DNA of 56,234 bases from the NCBI GenBank assembly GCA_016278725.1, contig JADQBG010000024.1, forward strand, positions 1 through 56,234. The letters run 5' to 3'. A program made the translations under genes and the position numbers. The notes under the pieces are model-generated. The model made no database searches, was not told the origin of the DNA, and worked only from the letters and a program-made list of their open reading frames with translations. Source of the DNA: Actinomycetota bacterium. Lineage in GTDB: Bacteria; Actinomycetota; Thermoleophilia; RBG-16-64-13. This document shows positions 44,699 through 52,422 of this stretch, in pieces; positions within the stretch are counted from its first letter, which is position 1, and each line of letters opens with the position of its first letter.

Positions 44699-46306
44699 TC
44701 AGCCGGTTTCGGCCGAGCCGCGGAAGAACTCCTCGTGGTCGTCGACCGGTTGCGCCGAGATGGCTGCCAGTTTCTTGGCCGGCGGCCTAGGCGTCACCAG
44801 AGACACCACCACGAAGACGACTACCGCCGCGATCACGGCCACGAACGCGTAGCCTAACAGCGTGTCGGCCAGCCAGTGCGGTGAGTAACTGTTGTCGAGA
44901 TAGTAGTACTCAACGAAGTAGCCGACGGCCGCGAGCGCGCCTCCCACTGCGGAGCCCGTCAGCGCTCCGTAGATGTTGGCCCGGGACCAGAACATGCCGA
45001 GCACGACGACGCCAACTCCGGCGGACAGCACACCGCTCGAGAGGTAGTAGGCGTCCCATAGACCTGTTGGGAACAGGTCGATCATGAAGGCTACTATGAC
45101 GGTGACGACGACCATGACCATCGACATCGCGCGACTCCAGGCCATGATGCGCTCCTCGCTCCAGCCGCGCCTACGGTAGACGAGCGGCTGCAGGAAGTCA
45201 TAGCTGGCGTTCAGTGCGCACACGTTCGTGAAGGTGGACACGGTCGACATCGACAGCGCCGCGAGCATCGCGAACAGGGGCACGAGAGCCCAAGCCGGGA
45301 ATTCCTGACTCAGGAACGTGGGCAGGATCGCGTAAGCGTCTCCACCGAGCGTATCGGTGAAGGTCTCGGGCGGGTAAATGACCAAGGCGAACAGGCCGAT
45401 GATGCTGGAAGCGAAGAGCACCCAGATAACGTTGTAGACCAGGTTCGCCCAGACTCCCCGGCGCGCCGCCGCCGTGCTGCGACCGGACTGCGCCTTGAGC
45501 CACCAGTCCTCCTCCACGAGCCAGCCGGGGAGCAGGGCGATGATGGAGACGAAGGCAAAGGGAATGCCCAGACTGAACCAGCGCCAAGCGCCACCTTCGC
45601 CCGGTTCCAGCCCCGGTGGGGTGACGTTGCTCAGGTAATCGACCATACCGACCCCCTGCGGAAGGTCGCGGAAGGCCACAATTGCGGCGGCGATGGTGAC
45701 GATGGTGACGAAGATCGCCGCCATGATGAACTGGACGACGTTGGCGCTAATGACGGACTCGAAGCCCCCCATCCACATGTAGATCGCGATGGGCGCGCTG
45801 AACACGAGATACATCACCCAGGGCTCCACGCCAAACTCCGGCGAGATGATATGGGCGATGGTCCAGACCTCGGCCGCGGACCAGACGATGAACGTGAAGA
45901 TGTTGAAGGGCGTGGACAGGATGCGCATCGAAAGGCCATACCGGTTGTGCAGCATCTGGGGCTGCGAGATGGCCTTGATCCTGCGCACCCAGGGCACGAG
46001 GATCACCATTCCGAACAGGAGGAGGAACCATGGGACGACCATGGCCCAAATACCGCCTATGCCGAACATGTACGTGTTGTAGATAGCCCATGTAATAAAG
46101 CCGATGAGCAGCCAGCCTGCGGCAATGCTCATTCCCACGACGAGAGAGCTCGTCTTGCGACCGGCCACCCAGTAGTCGCGGGAAGCCTCCTCCGCCGCCT
46201 TCTTCCTCTGTGAAGTCAGATACTTGTAACCGATGTACAGGACAACGGCAAAGTAGATGAGCATCACGACCCAATACCAAATAGCGTTACTGCCAGCTTG
46301 CTCCAT
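44699..46306 (-). CDS. Sodium:solute symporter (SSS family), probable methylamine transporter
   Basis: The 535-residue protein has about 13 transmembrane helices, SRDYWVAGRKTSSLVVGMSI near the N-terminus (the FxxGR-like SSS signature) and Trp-rich helices. The ATG follows ttggggggaaacta. It lies between the pyl genes and mttC on the same strand, which suggests import of a methylamine or a quaternary amine; the substrate is inferred from context only. Stop is TGA. Confidence 0.88.
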   Translation of the reverse strand: MEQAGSNAIWYWVVMLIYFAVVLYIGYKYLTSQRKKAAEEASRDYWVAGRKTSSLVVGMSIAAGWLLIGFITWAIYNTYMFGIGGIWAMVVPWFLLLFGMVILVPWVRRIKAISQPQMLHNRYGLSMRILSTPFNIFTFIVWSAAEVWTIAHIISPEFGVEPWVMYLVFSAPIAIYMWMGGFESVISANVVQFIMAAIFVTIVTIAAAIVAFRDLPQGVGMVDYLSNVTPPGLEPGEGGAWRWFSLGIPFAFVSIIALLPGWLVEEDWWLKAQSGRSTAAARRGVWANLVYNVIWVLFASSIIGLFALVIYPPETFTDTLGGDAYAILPTFLSQEFPAWALVPLFAMLAALSMSTVSTFTNVCALNASYDFLQPLVYRRRGWSEERIMAWSRAMSMVMVVVTVIVAFMIDLFPTGLWDAYYLSSGVLSAGVGVVVLGMFWSRANIYGALTGSAVGGALAAVGYFVEYYYLDNSYSPHWLADTLLGYAFVAVIAAVVVFVVVSLVTPRPPAKKLAAISAQPVDDHEEFFRGSAETG

Positions 46307-46510
46307 TAGTTTCCCCCCAATGGCTACTTTCGAGATTCTCGCCTTAATCTACAAGGCATTCACAGATGCTCGTACTGGAGCCCCCTTTCTCATCGCACCC
46401 GAGACAGGTTGGGGGCAGTCATGCGTCATTCGTTCCCCCCCTTGCGGCCGAGGTGGAAAGGCTTCCGCCGCCGGCCCGCTTGCTTTCCCCTGAGATCCCC
46501 TACGTCTCTG
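46307..46510. other. Gene-free spacer between pylD and the symporter gene
   Basis: About 200 bp with no convincing coding sequence, tRNA or strong terminator. It should contain the promoter of the symporter-mttC-mttB unit. I see no clear -10/-35 pair or cobalamin-riboswitch core. Confidence 0.5.
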
Positions 46511-47362
46511 TCAAACTCGCGCCCTCCTTTCCTCGCCCCTCGGTGCGCTCGCACGGCTCACCAGCAGGTCTGCGGCCATGACGGCAACGCCGATGGCCAG
46601 TGGCTCGTGGATGAGCCCCGGTCCCAGAACGGCTGCCGCCCGAGAAGAGAGGCCGAGAGGGATTCCTGGAGAGGAGACAAACCGACCGGGAGCCGCCCAT
46701 TCATCCGGGATGATGCCGGGCTCAGGAGTGGCGTCGAGCACGAGTTCAACCCGCTCGAGGGCCTCCGCGGTTCCGGTGAAGTGGGCTCCCGCGAGAACGG
46801 CGGCCACCGCGGCCTTCCGCGCAGCTGAAGACTCGGCCGCGATAACCTCGGCGCCCAGTTCGATCAGATGCAGCGCTGCGGCTACCCCCACCGGCCCCAG
46901 TCCTAATACGGCAACCGGCCGCCCGGCGACGCCCCCCGCCGCCACGTCAAGCGCTTGAGCGAAACCGCGGCCCGTGGCCGTTCCGTTGTCCACGTACCGC
47001 CCGAAGGCGGTGTGCAGGGCGATGAATCGATGATCATCCGCCATGAAGACGAGTTCAGCGCCATGGTCGAGCGCCTCCGCCAAACCCGCGACATCCGCAT
47101 GGGTGGTGCGGCCGGCCTCGAGTCCCAGGTGGCGCAGTATGAGTTCGACCGCCTCCGCGAACCCACTGATCTTGCCCTGTCCGGCGGTGACCGGCACCAC
47201 CAGCGCCCGGCTCTCGGGAAACGCGTGTGAAAACTCGGTGGACCCAACCGTCTTCGCCGCCAAACTCCGCAGCGAACAGCCCACCGTCTCTTCGAGAGTC
47301 GCATCGAAATCCTCGATCGACTGCAGGAAGGGATAAAGATCTTCGTCTACCAGCCGTGTCAC
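46511..47362 (-). CDS. pylD: Pyrrolysine biosynthesis protein PylD
   Basis: It oxidises the lysine-ornithine isopeptide to form the pyrroline ring of pyrrolysine. The GTG at 47362 overlaps the pylC stop by 3 bp (gtga) and gives 283 residues. PylD features are visible: VPVTAGQGKISGFAEAV, FMADDHRFIALH, the nucleotide-binding VAVLGLGPVGVAAALHL, and a late SSPGIPLGLS followed by EPLAIGVAVM. The longer open frame upstream lies within pylC. It is the last gene of the cassette. Stop is TGA. Confidence 0.93.
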   Translation of the reverse strand: MTRLVDEDLYPFLQSIEDFDATLEETVGCSLRSLAAKTVGSTEFSHAFPESRALVVPVTAGQGKISGFAEAVELILRHLGLEAGRTTHADVAGLAEALDHGAELVFMADDHRFIALHTAFGRYVDNGTATGRGFAQALDVAAGGVAGRPVAVLGLGPVGVAAALHLIELGAEVIAAESSAARKAAVAAVLAGAHFTGTAEALERVELVLDATPEPGIIPDEWAAPGRFVSSPGIPLGLSSRAAAVLGPGLIHEPLAIGVAVMAADLLVSRASAPRGEERRARV

Positions 47363-48546
47363 GAGACCGGCTCCAGTCGGTGCGGGCACAAGCGGGGAAC
47401 GCCTTCGTCGGTAAAGGCAAGACCCAGCGAGTCGGCCATGGCGGCCGTGCCCTCTTCGGCGGCAGCGCGGGCGGCGGCAGCGTCGATGCCCTCGAATATC
47501 AGGGTTCCCACCCAACTGGTCCGCCCCGGAAGGTAGTCGGTAATGGCCTCGGCGCTGCCGTGGAAATCCGGGATGACCTTTAGGGGCCGTGCCTGGGCGA
47601 GTGCCGCCTCGCCCACAAGCCGCAACCGCCCGCCAGCCACGCGGACGTGCTGGAGAACCACGCCCCGCTCCGCCATCTGGTCGGCCTCGGGCAGCCTTCC
47701 GCAGGTCAGCGCCTCGAACAAAAGACGGACCAGGTTAAGCCCCGTCGAGTGATAGACGGCGATCGGGGTTTGGCTTGGCAGGCGGGCGTCGATCTCGAGA
47801 AGTTTGGGAACCTGGCCGTCCAGCATGGCTTCCAGGTCCATTATTCCCGATAGGCCCAGTTCGCGGGCGATAGCGACCGCGTACTCGGCGATCATTTGCT
47901 TCGTCCGCGAAGAGACGGCTGCCGGCGCCACCACCCGCCTGCAATCGTAGGACTCATCGAATTCGAGTTCCGTGACTTGGAGAGCCCGCGCCTGTCCCCC
48001 GACCGCGATTACCTCGACCGAGATCGAGGGACCGTTGATGAATTCCTGAAGGACCAAGCGGTCTCCGGTCGCGTAAGAGCCCCCCAGCGCTTGGCTTACC
48101 TCCGGCTCGTCCCAGAGCAGACGAACTCCGTGGCTGCCGCTTTCGCAATCGGGTTTGAGGATGACGGGGAATTCGCAGTTCGGCCAGTATCTCGGCCGGG
48201 GCAGATCGAGCCCGGCGAACAACTCATCGGAGGCCAGTTTGCTGCGGGTGACCAAGAAGGCAGGCAGATCGAAGAGGAGAGCCACGCCCCACGAAGGCAG
48301 CACCTGCGCCATCCAACTGAGCGTAGTCAGATCTTCACAGGCCGGGAGCACGGCGTCGCACCCCTCGAACAACCGCCGCATGCGGATCGGCTCGAAGCGA
48401 ACGTCTCCCAGATGGAACTCGTCGGCCAGACCGAGAGCAGGCACATCGGGGAGACGGTCAAAGAGGACGACTTCGTACCCGGCTTTCCTGGCCAGATAGC
48501 TCGCCTCCACCCCCTGCAGCCTGCCGCCGACTATCCCCAGTTTCAT
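47359..48546 (-). CDS. pylC: Pyrrolysine biosynthesis protein PylC (ATP-grasp ligase)
   Basis: It ligates 3-methylornithine to lysine. The ATG at 48546 overlaps the pylB stop by 4 bp (atga) and opens with MKLGIVGGRLQGVEASYLA. The ATP-grasp core follows with FPVILKPDCESGSHGVR, then GIMDLEAML and LLEIDARLPSQTP near residues 250-275, with TSWVGTLI near the end. The 395-residue length is slightly above archaeal PylC (about 365). The long open frame extending to 49140 is inside pylB and is rejected. Stop is TGA. Confidence 0.95.
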   Translation of the reverse strand: MKLGIVGGRLQGVEASYLARKAGYEVVLFDRLPDVPALGLADEFHLGDVRFEPIRMRRLFEGCDAVLPACEDLTTLSWMAQVLPSWGVALLFDLPAFLVTRSKLASDELFAGLDLPRPRYWPNCEFPVILKPDCESGSHGVRLLWDEPEVSQALGGSYATGDRLVLQEFINGPSISVEVIAVGGQARALQVTELEFDESYDCRRVVAPAAVSSRTKQMIAEYAVAIARELGLSGIMDLEAMLDGQVPKLLEIDARLPSQTPIAVYHSTGLNLVRLLFEALTCGRLPEADQMAERGVVLQHVRVAGGRLRLVGEAALAQARPLKVIPDFHGSAEAITDYLPGRTSWVGTLIFEGIDAAAARAAAEEGTAAMADSLGLAFTDEGVPRLCPHRLEPVS

Positions 48547-49646
48547 CCGCTGCTCCTCGCGGCGTTCGGCAGACTGCGGGAGTGCGCCACCCAGGCCTGG
48601 TATTCCTCCGGAGGGGCGATCTCGAGGCCGAGTTCGGCGATCTGCCGAGCAACACCCTCGACCGTCCGTCCCCCATCCTCGATATCCAGTTCGGACTGAG
48701 ACACTCCGGCCAAGCCTGCGGCCGGAGGGATGATGGAGGTCACCACGTTCGCCCCGGCCCAGAGACGGTCGGTCATCCCCAGGCTTCCCTCCACGTCCAG
48801 CGATGCGGGGATCAATCTGTCCGGCATGAGGATGCGCATCGTGGCTATGGCCACGAGTTCTCCGAGCGTGGAGGAACGCGGGCGGCCGGCAAGCGGCGTG
48901 CCCGGTTGCGGGACGAACCCCATCGCCCGCGCTTGGTGCACGCCCTGACGCTTCATGTCCAAGACCGAGTGCGCTCGGTCGGCCGGGCTTTCGCCCACGC
49001 CGACCATGATCCCATCCTCGACCAGAAGACCGAGTTCCAAGGCCTGCATGCGGCTCAGGTACCGCCGGTCGTAGTCCTGCCCCACTCGTAGCCGCCGAAA
49101 TAGGGATTGGCTGTGCGTCTCCTGATAGCAGGCAAACCATGACGCCCCAGCCGCCTCGAGCAATGAGAGGCCTTTTCGGGAAACCACTCCGGGCGAAACC
49201 ATGACCGGGAGTCCGGTTTCTTGCTGAACTCGGTGAGTGAGATCGGCGAGAAGCTCAAAGTTGTCCTGCTCATGAAAGAGAGGGTCCTCGCCAAGCGTCA
49301 GGTCAATGAGGTGGACTCCCGAGTCCGCAAGGACTTGGGCGATTTTCACCGTTTCGTCCGGAGTCTTTCGATAGCGGGGGCTCTCGACGTTAGAACGGCG
49401 GTAGTAGCAGAACGAGCACAAGTTGCGGCAATGAGTGGAGAAATAGACAAAGCCATAGACAAATAGACGCCGTCCGAAGTGCCGCTCGCGCTCTTCCCGA
49501 GCGACTTTGAAGAGAATTTCGGCCTCATGCGGGTCACTGCTCGAGAGAAGTCTCTCCACGTGTGAGGGACTGCAGCACGGATCATTGCGAACCGCGTCGA
49601 GGGCCACCCGAAACTCGTTGATCGCAAGCCGCCGAAGGTGAGTCAT
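48543..49646 (-). CDS. pylB: Pyrrolysine biosynthesis protein PylB (radical SAM methylornithine synthase)
   Basis: It isomerises lysine to 3-methylornithine. The 367-residue protein has the radical-SAM cluster motif C73-x3-C77-x2-C80 (CRNLCSFC) and the PylB-like YFSTHCRNLC context, ETHSQSLF, and GFVPQPGTPL. The start overlaps the pylSc stop by 4 bp (atga). Together with PylC and PylD it makes the complete pathway from two lysines. Stop is TGA. Confidence 0.96.
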   Translation of the reverse strand: MTHLRRLAINEFRVALDAVRNDPCCSPSHVERLLSSSDPHEAEILFKVAREERERHFGRRLFVYGFVYFSTHCRNLCSFCYYRRSNVESPRYRKTPDETVKIAQVLADSGVHLIDLTLGEDPLFHEQDNFELLADLTHRVQQETGLPVMVSPGVVSRKGLSLLEAAGASWFACYQETHSQSLFRRLRVGQDYDRRYLSRMQALELGLLVEDGIMVGVGESPADRAHSVLDMKRQGVHQARAMGFVPQPGTPLAGRPRSSTLGELVAIATMRILMPDRLIPASLDVEGSLGMTDRLWAGANVVTSIIPPAAGLAGVSQSELDIEDGGRTVEGVARQIAELGLEIAPPEEYQAWVAHSRSLPNAARSSG

Positions 49647-50518
49647 GCTTCCGCTCCTTGTCGTGCGGACGACTGCCGTTGAATGTTCAGGCGCGCCCCG
49701 TCCAGGTAAATCAGGCTGCGGCCAAAACGGTGAATCTGTGCGGAGGATTCGAGAACCATGGCCATGCGTTCCAGGCCGAACCCCCAGCCAACCCAGGCAT
49801 CAGTAATGCCCCAGTTTTCGTCGAGCCGATGATGCCCGGCAAACCCGGACGCGATCTCCACGTCGTCGACAACCACGTCCATGGAGGGGCCGTAGACTTC
49901 GGAGTCGGTGGTTTCCAGGTCAAACTCGATGCCCGCCCGCCCCATGACGGAGTGTGCGAGTTCGGTCAGTCGTTCCTCGGGTTCCTTTTCGGGCCCAAGC
50001 TCGACCAAATTCAGCATGGTGAACTCGGAGAGGTGACGGGCTCCTTTTGTCTCCTTGCGGAAGCAGGTCCCCAGCTCGAAGATTCTGACGGGAAGCTCCC
50101 AAATTCGTTGGAGATGACCCAGCAGGTAATAGAGATTCGGAGCGAGCATTGGGCGCAGGCAGCGGCTTCGGTCCACCCAATACACCTGGCGCCACAGCGG
50201 ATGATCTGGGTCGAGGCCCATCTTCTGCAGCGAGCCCTTACCGATGAGGATGGGCGTTGTCACTTCGACGAAGCCTTCCTCCCGCAGGTGGTCGGCCAGG
50301 TTCCGGGCCAACCGGCCGAGCAGAGGAGCGCCGGACTCGCGCAACCCATCGAGCCTGTTCAGGTTGTCCAAAGTCAGGGCGCGCTGGAGATCCTCGAATG
50401 TGCGGTCGCGCTCTGCCACCTCCGCAAACGAATGTGGCTCCGGCCCCCCACGGATGGAGAGCTCTCCAAGTCTTTGCACTTGGGCCGGAGAAAAACCGAT
50501 GTGCTCTTGCCCGCTCAT
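49643..50518 (-). CDS. pylSc: Pyrrolysyl-tRNA synthetase, catalytic domain PylSc
   Basis: It charges tRNA-Pyl. The 291-residue class II core has LRPMLAPNLYYLL, motif 2 IFELGTCFRKE followed by HLSEFTMLNLVELG, VYGPSMDVVV, and motif 3 GFGLERM. By alignment in mind with M. mazei PylRS, the pocket residues Leu305, Tyr306, Asn346 and Tyr384 are kept, which supports pyrrolysine specificity. The ATG at 50518 overlaps the pylSn stop by 4 bp (atga). The size matches bacterial PylSc (288 in Desulfitobacterium). Stop is TGA. Confidence 0.96.
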   Translation of the reverse strand: MSGQEHIGFSPAQVQRLGELSIRGGPEPHSFAEVAERDRTFEDLQRALTLDNLNRLDGLRESGAPLLGRLARNLADHLREEGFVEVTTPILIGKGSLQKMGLDPDHPLWRQVYWVDRSRCLRPMLAPNLYYLLGHLQRIWELPVRIFELGTCFRKETKGARHLSEFTMLNLVELGPEKEPEERLTELAHSVMGRAGIEFDLETTDSEVYGPSMDVVVDDVEIASGFAGHHRLDENWGITDAWVGWGFGLERMAMVLESSAQIHRFGRSLIYLDGARLNIQRQSSARQGAEA

Positions 50519-50922
50519 ACGAAGGTCGTCTCCGAAAACTTGTCGATCTTCCAGGAGGGAATGCGGCACTTCTTGCACGGTCGGTCATAGAACTTGTTGC
50601 GCAGGTGACGCGCCAGTCTGCTGTTACGTGAATTGCGGAGCTGCATCGTTCGACCACAGTGTGTTTCCGCCGCGATCATCCCGGACTTGAGCTTGACCGA
50701 GCGAACCCCATGCAAGATTCCGTTCTTGGACGGCCACAGCTTGATCTGCTGGACGATCGTGAACGGGTCTTTCTGCCGGCGCAGATATCGTTGCTTCTTG
50801 AGGGCAGGCTTACTTGCACCACTCGGCTTGGCCGCGCCATTCGCCGGCGGGTTCTCCTTGTCCGCGACCCGGCTCTCGACCGGCAGTGCCGCTTTGCGCG
50901 CCTTTTCCGATAGTTGCGTCAT
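50515..50922 (-). CDS. pylSn: Pyrrolysyl-tRNA synthetase, tRNA-binding domain PylSn
   Basis: The 135-residue protein has a basic, Ala/Pro-rich extension (1-42) and then the PylSn domain: QQIKLWPSKNGILHGVRSVK, ETHCGRTMQLRNSRNSRLAR, and FYDRPCKKCRIPSWKI with the Cys/His zinc site. It binds the T-arm and small variable loop of tRNA-Pyl. The ATG follows gggaggtgg, 26 bp after tRNA-Pyl. It lies directly before pylSc, whereas in Desulfitobacterium pylSn is at the other end of the operon. Stop is TGA. Confidence 0.95.
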   Translation of the reverse strand: MTQLSEKARKAALPVESRVADKENPPANGAAKPSGASKPALKKQRYLRRQKDPFTIVQQIKLWPSKNGILHGVRSVKLKSGMIAAETHCGRTMQLRNSRNSRLARHLRNKFYDRPCKKCRIPSWKIDKFSETTFV

Positions 50923-50948
50923 GTCTGTCCACCTCCCTCAGTAGATGT

Positions 50949-51020
50949 TGGAGGAGAGTCCGAGAGTCGCACTCGGCTACGGAGATTTAGAGTCTCCGCG
51001 GTCCATCCGACCAACCCTCC
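50949..51020 (-). tRNA. pylT: tRNA-Pyl (anticodon CUA)
   Basis: The minus strand forms a 72-nt tRNA with all known tRNA-Pyl peculiarities. Acceptor ggagggt/actctcc; one nucleotide (u) between acceptor and D-stem; D-stem ggtc/gacc with a 5-nt loop. The anticodon stem has 6 bp (cggaga/tctccg) with loop ctctaaa (CUA). The variable loop has 3 nt (tag), the T-stem is ccgag/ctcgg with loop tgcgact lacking the normal TPsiC, and CCA is encoded. The discriminator is U, where archaeal and Desulfitobacterium tRNA-Pyl have G. Confidence 0.95.
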
Positions 51021-51025
51021 ATGTG

Positions 51026-51066
51026 CGGACGCCCGTTGCTCTGCTAGCCCTTTTGCCGAGCGTCCG
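51026..51066 (-). other. Inverted repeat between mtbA and pylT
   Basis: cggacgc (51026-51032) and gcgtccg (51060-51066) pair over a 27-nt loop in the 61-bp gap between the mtbA stop and the tRNA-Pyl 5' end. It could be an RNA-processing stem or a weak terminator. No T run follows. Confidence 0.45.
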
Positions 51067-51081
51067 TGTGATCGTGTGTGC

Positions 51082-52104
51082 CTACTTCTTCGCTGCCTCC
51101 TCCGCGGTCTGGACCATCGCTTTGAGCATCTCGTTGGTCGCCGAAGGCGGGATGGAACAGCCCGGCGCAATCATGTCGTAGCCGTCGGCCAGCGCCTTCT
51201 CGACATCCGCTCTCACGGTGCCCGCAGTGCCCGAGAACAGCGTGTTGACAGCATCGACTCCGCCAATCAGAGGAATCGGCCGATCGAACTCGGAGAGGAT
51301 CGCTTTCATCGCGGGCGCGTCCACGGTGGGCTCCACGCTAATGGCGGTGGTGCCGGTCTCGGCGATCTGCTTGGTGATCGAGTTGACTTTGCCGCAGATA
51401 TGGATGATGGTCAGCGCGTCGCTGGGGAGACCGTCCAACTGGCGCTTCTCCCAGGGTTGGGCGACCTTTTCGAAGATCGGGGGACTGATCACGTCGATCG
51501 ACGCCATCATGTCCTCGATGATAATGAAGTCGGCCCCCGCCTCGAGGAGGGCCTTGCCCAATTCTGTGCCGGCACGTTCGGCAACTTCGAGATAGGGCTC
51601 GAGGCTCTCCGGCTTCTTGAAGCTGGCCTTGAGCACGTCGGTAATGCCCAGGAGGTTGGCCGCGATCGAAAACGGGCCCACGATGTTCCCACCAACGGCG
51701 GCACTGTCGCCCACCTGCTCTTTGAGTAGCTCGACCGCCTTGATCAGTTCGGGAATGCGGCCCCGCTCGAGGAAGTCGTCCGGATAGGAGATCGGATCGC
51801 CAATCTTGTATCCGTGTTCGTGGATACGGGGCACGCCCTCTCGCCCGGCGTACTTGACCGTGGAACCCAACGCTTCGGACTCAAAAGTCTGGCAGTACGG
51901 CACCCGAACCGCGTCGAAACCGATGATCGTGTGCGCCCCCGCCGCCAGTTTAGCCATGGGCTCGGCCTTCTGATGAGCTTCGGGCCACTCGGCGCCGGTC
52001 GCGTCCATCAGTTCGTATGTGCCTGTCTGGTTGGCCGAGAATACCGAGGCCCTATCGGTAGGCTCTCCCCGCATGGCCGCTAGAAACCGCTCACGGCTGT
52101 TCAC
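51082..52104 (-). CDS. MtbA/MtaA-like methylcobamide methyltransferase (UroD superfamily)
   Basis: The 340-residue protein has the UroD-like barrel and the zinc-site pattern of MtaA/MtbA: HICG (His-x-Cys) near residue 233 and a distal Cys in IAPGCSIPP near 317, with NIVGPFSIAANLLG and GADFIIIEDMMAS. In methanogens MtbA passes the methyl group from the corrinoid protein to coenzyme M. In this bacterium the acceptor is unknown. It lies between mtbB copy 2 and tRNA-Pyl. Stop is TAG. Confidence 0.88.
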   Translation of the reverse strand: MNSRERFLAAMRGEPTDRASVFSANQTGTYELMDATGAEWPEAHQKAEPMAKLAAGAHTIIGFDAVRVPYCQTFESEALGSTVKYAGREGVPRIHEHGYKIGDPISYPDDFLERGRIPELIKAVELLKEQVGDSAAVGGNIVGPFSIAANLLGITDVLKASFKKPESLEPYLEVAERAGTELGKALLEAGADFIIIEDMMASIDVISPPIFEKVAQPWEKRQLDGLPSDALTIIHICGKVNSITKQIAETGTTAISVEPTVDAPAMKAILSEFDRPIPLIGGVDAVNTLFSGTAGTVRADVEKALADGYDMIAPGCSIPPSATNEMLKAMVQTAEEAAKK

Positions 52105-52174
52105 ACTGTCACCTCTTTCATCCGGCTCTTCGGCCGGGTCCGCTTTGTAGCATTTGTTGCTATCACAGCATACG

Positions 52175-52414
52175 TCAGTCTTTTACCACGACCACCGGGC
52201 AGTGCGCCTCCTGAATGACCTGCGTACTGGTCGAGCCCATAGCGAGGCGGCCAAATCCACCCAGGCCGCGGTTGCCGACGACGATCGGCCGGATGACCGT
52301 CACAAGCCGCACTTCGCACTCCCTCAGCGCGTTGGCCAAGTCGGCCGCGAACATCTCCGCAACCCTGGCGGCCTTGGAACCGTCCGTGGCCACCATGATC
52401 CTGCGCGGGACCAT
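52175..52414 (-). CDS. Short universal stress protein-like (UspA) with central deletion
   Basis: The 79-residue protein begins MVPRRIMVATDGSKAA, the UspA N-terminus, and ends with the UspA ATP-loop region (VVGNRGLGGFGRLAMGSTS) and VIQEAHCPVVVVKD. About 60 residues normally lying between these parts are missing, with no frame break. It may be an in-frame deletion derivative or a dimer-dependent mini-Usp. The ATG follows gggggaag, 8 bp after the mtbB copy 2 stop. Stop is TGA. Confidence 0.8.
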   Translation of the reverse strand: MVPRRIMVATDGSKAARVAEMFAADLANALRECEVRLVTVIRPIVVGNRGLGGFGRLAMGSTSTQVIQEAHCPVVVVKD

Positions 52415-52422
52415 GCTTCCCC

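Noticed and set aside
47359-49140. A 593-codon version of pylC
   Set aside because: Its first 198 codons lie entirely inside pylB in another frame and are low-complexity. The ATG at 48546 overlapping the pylB stop gives the family start.
50515-50578. An upstream start for pylSc at 50578
   Set aside because: The extra 20 codons lie within the conserved 3' end of pylSn in another frame. The ATG at 50518 overlapping the pylSn stop fits the family.
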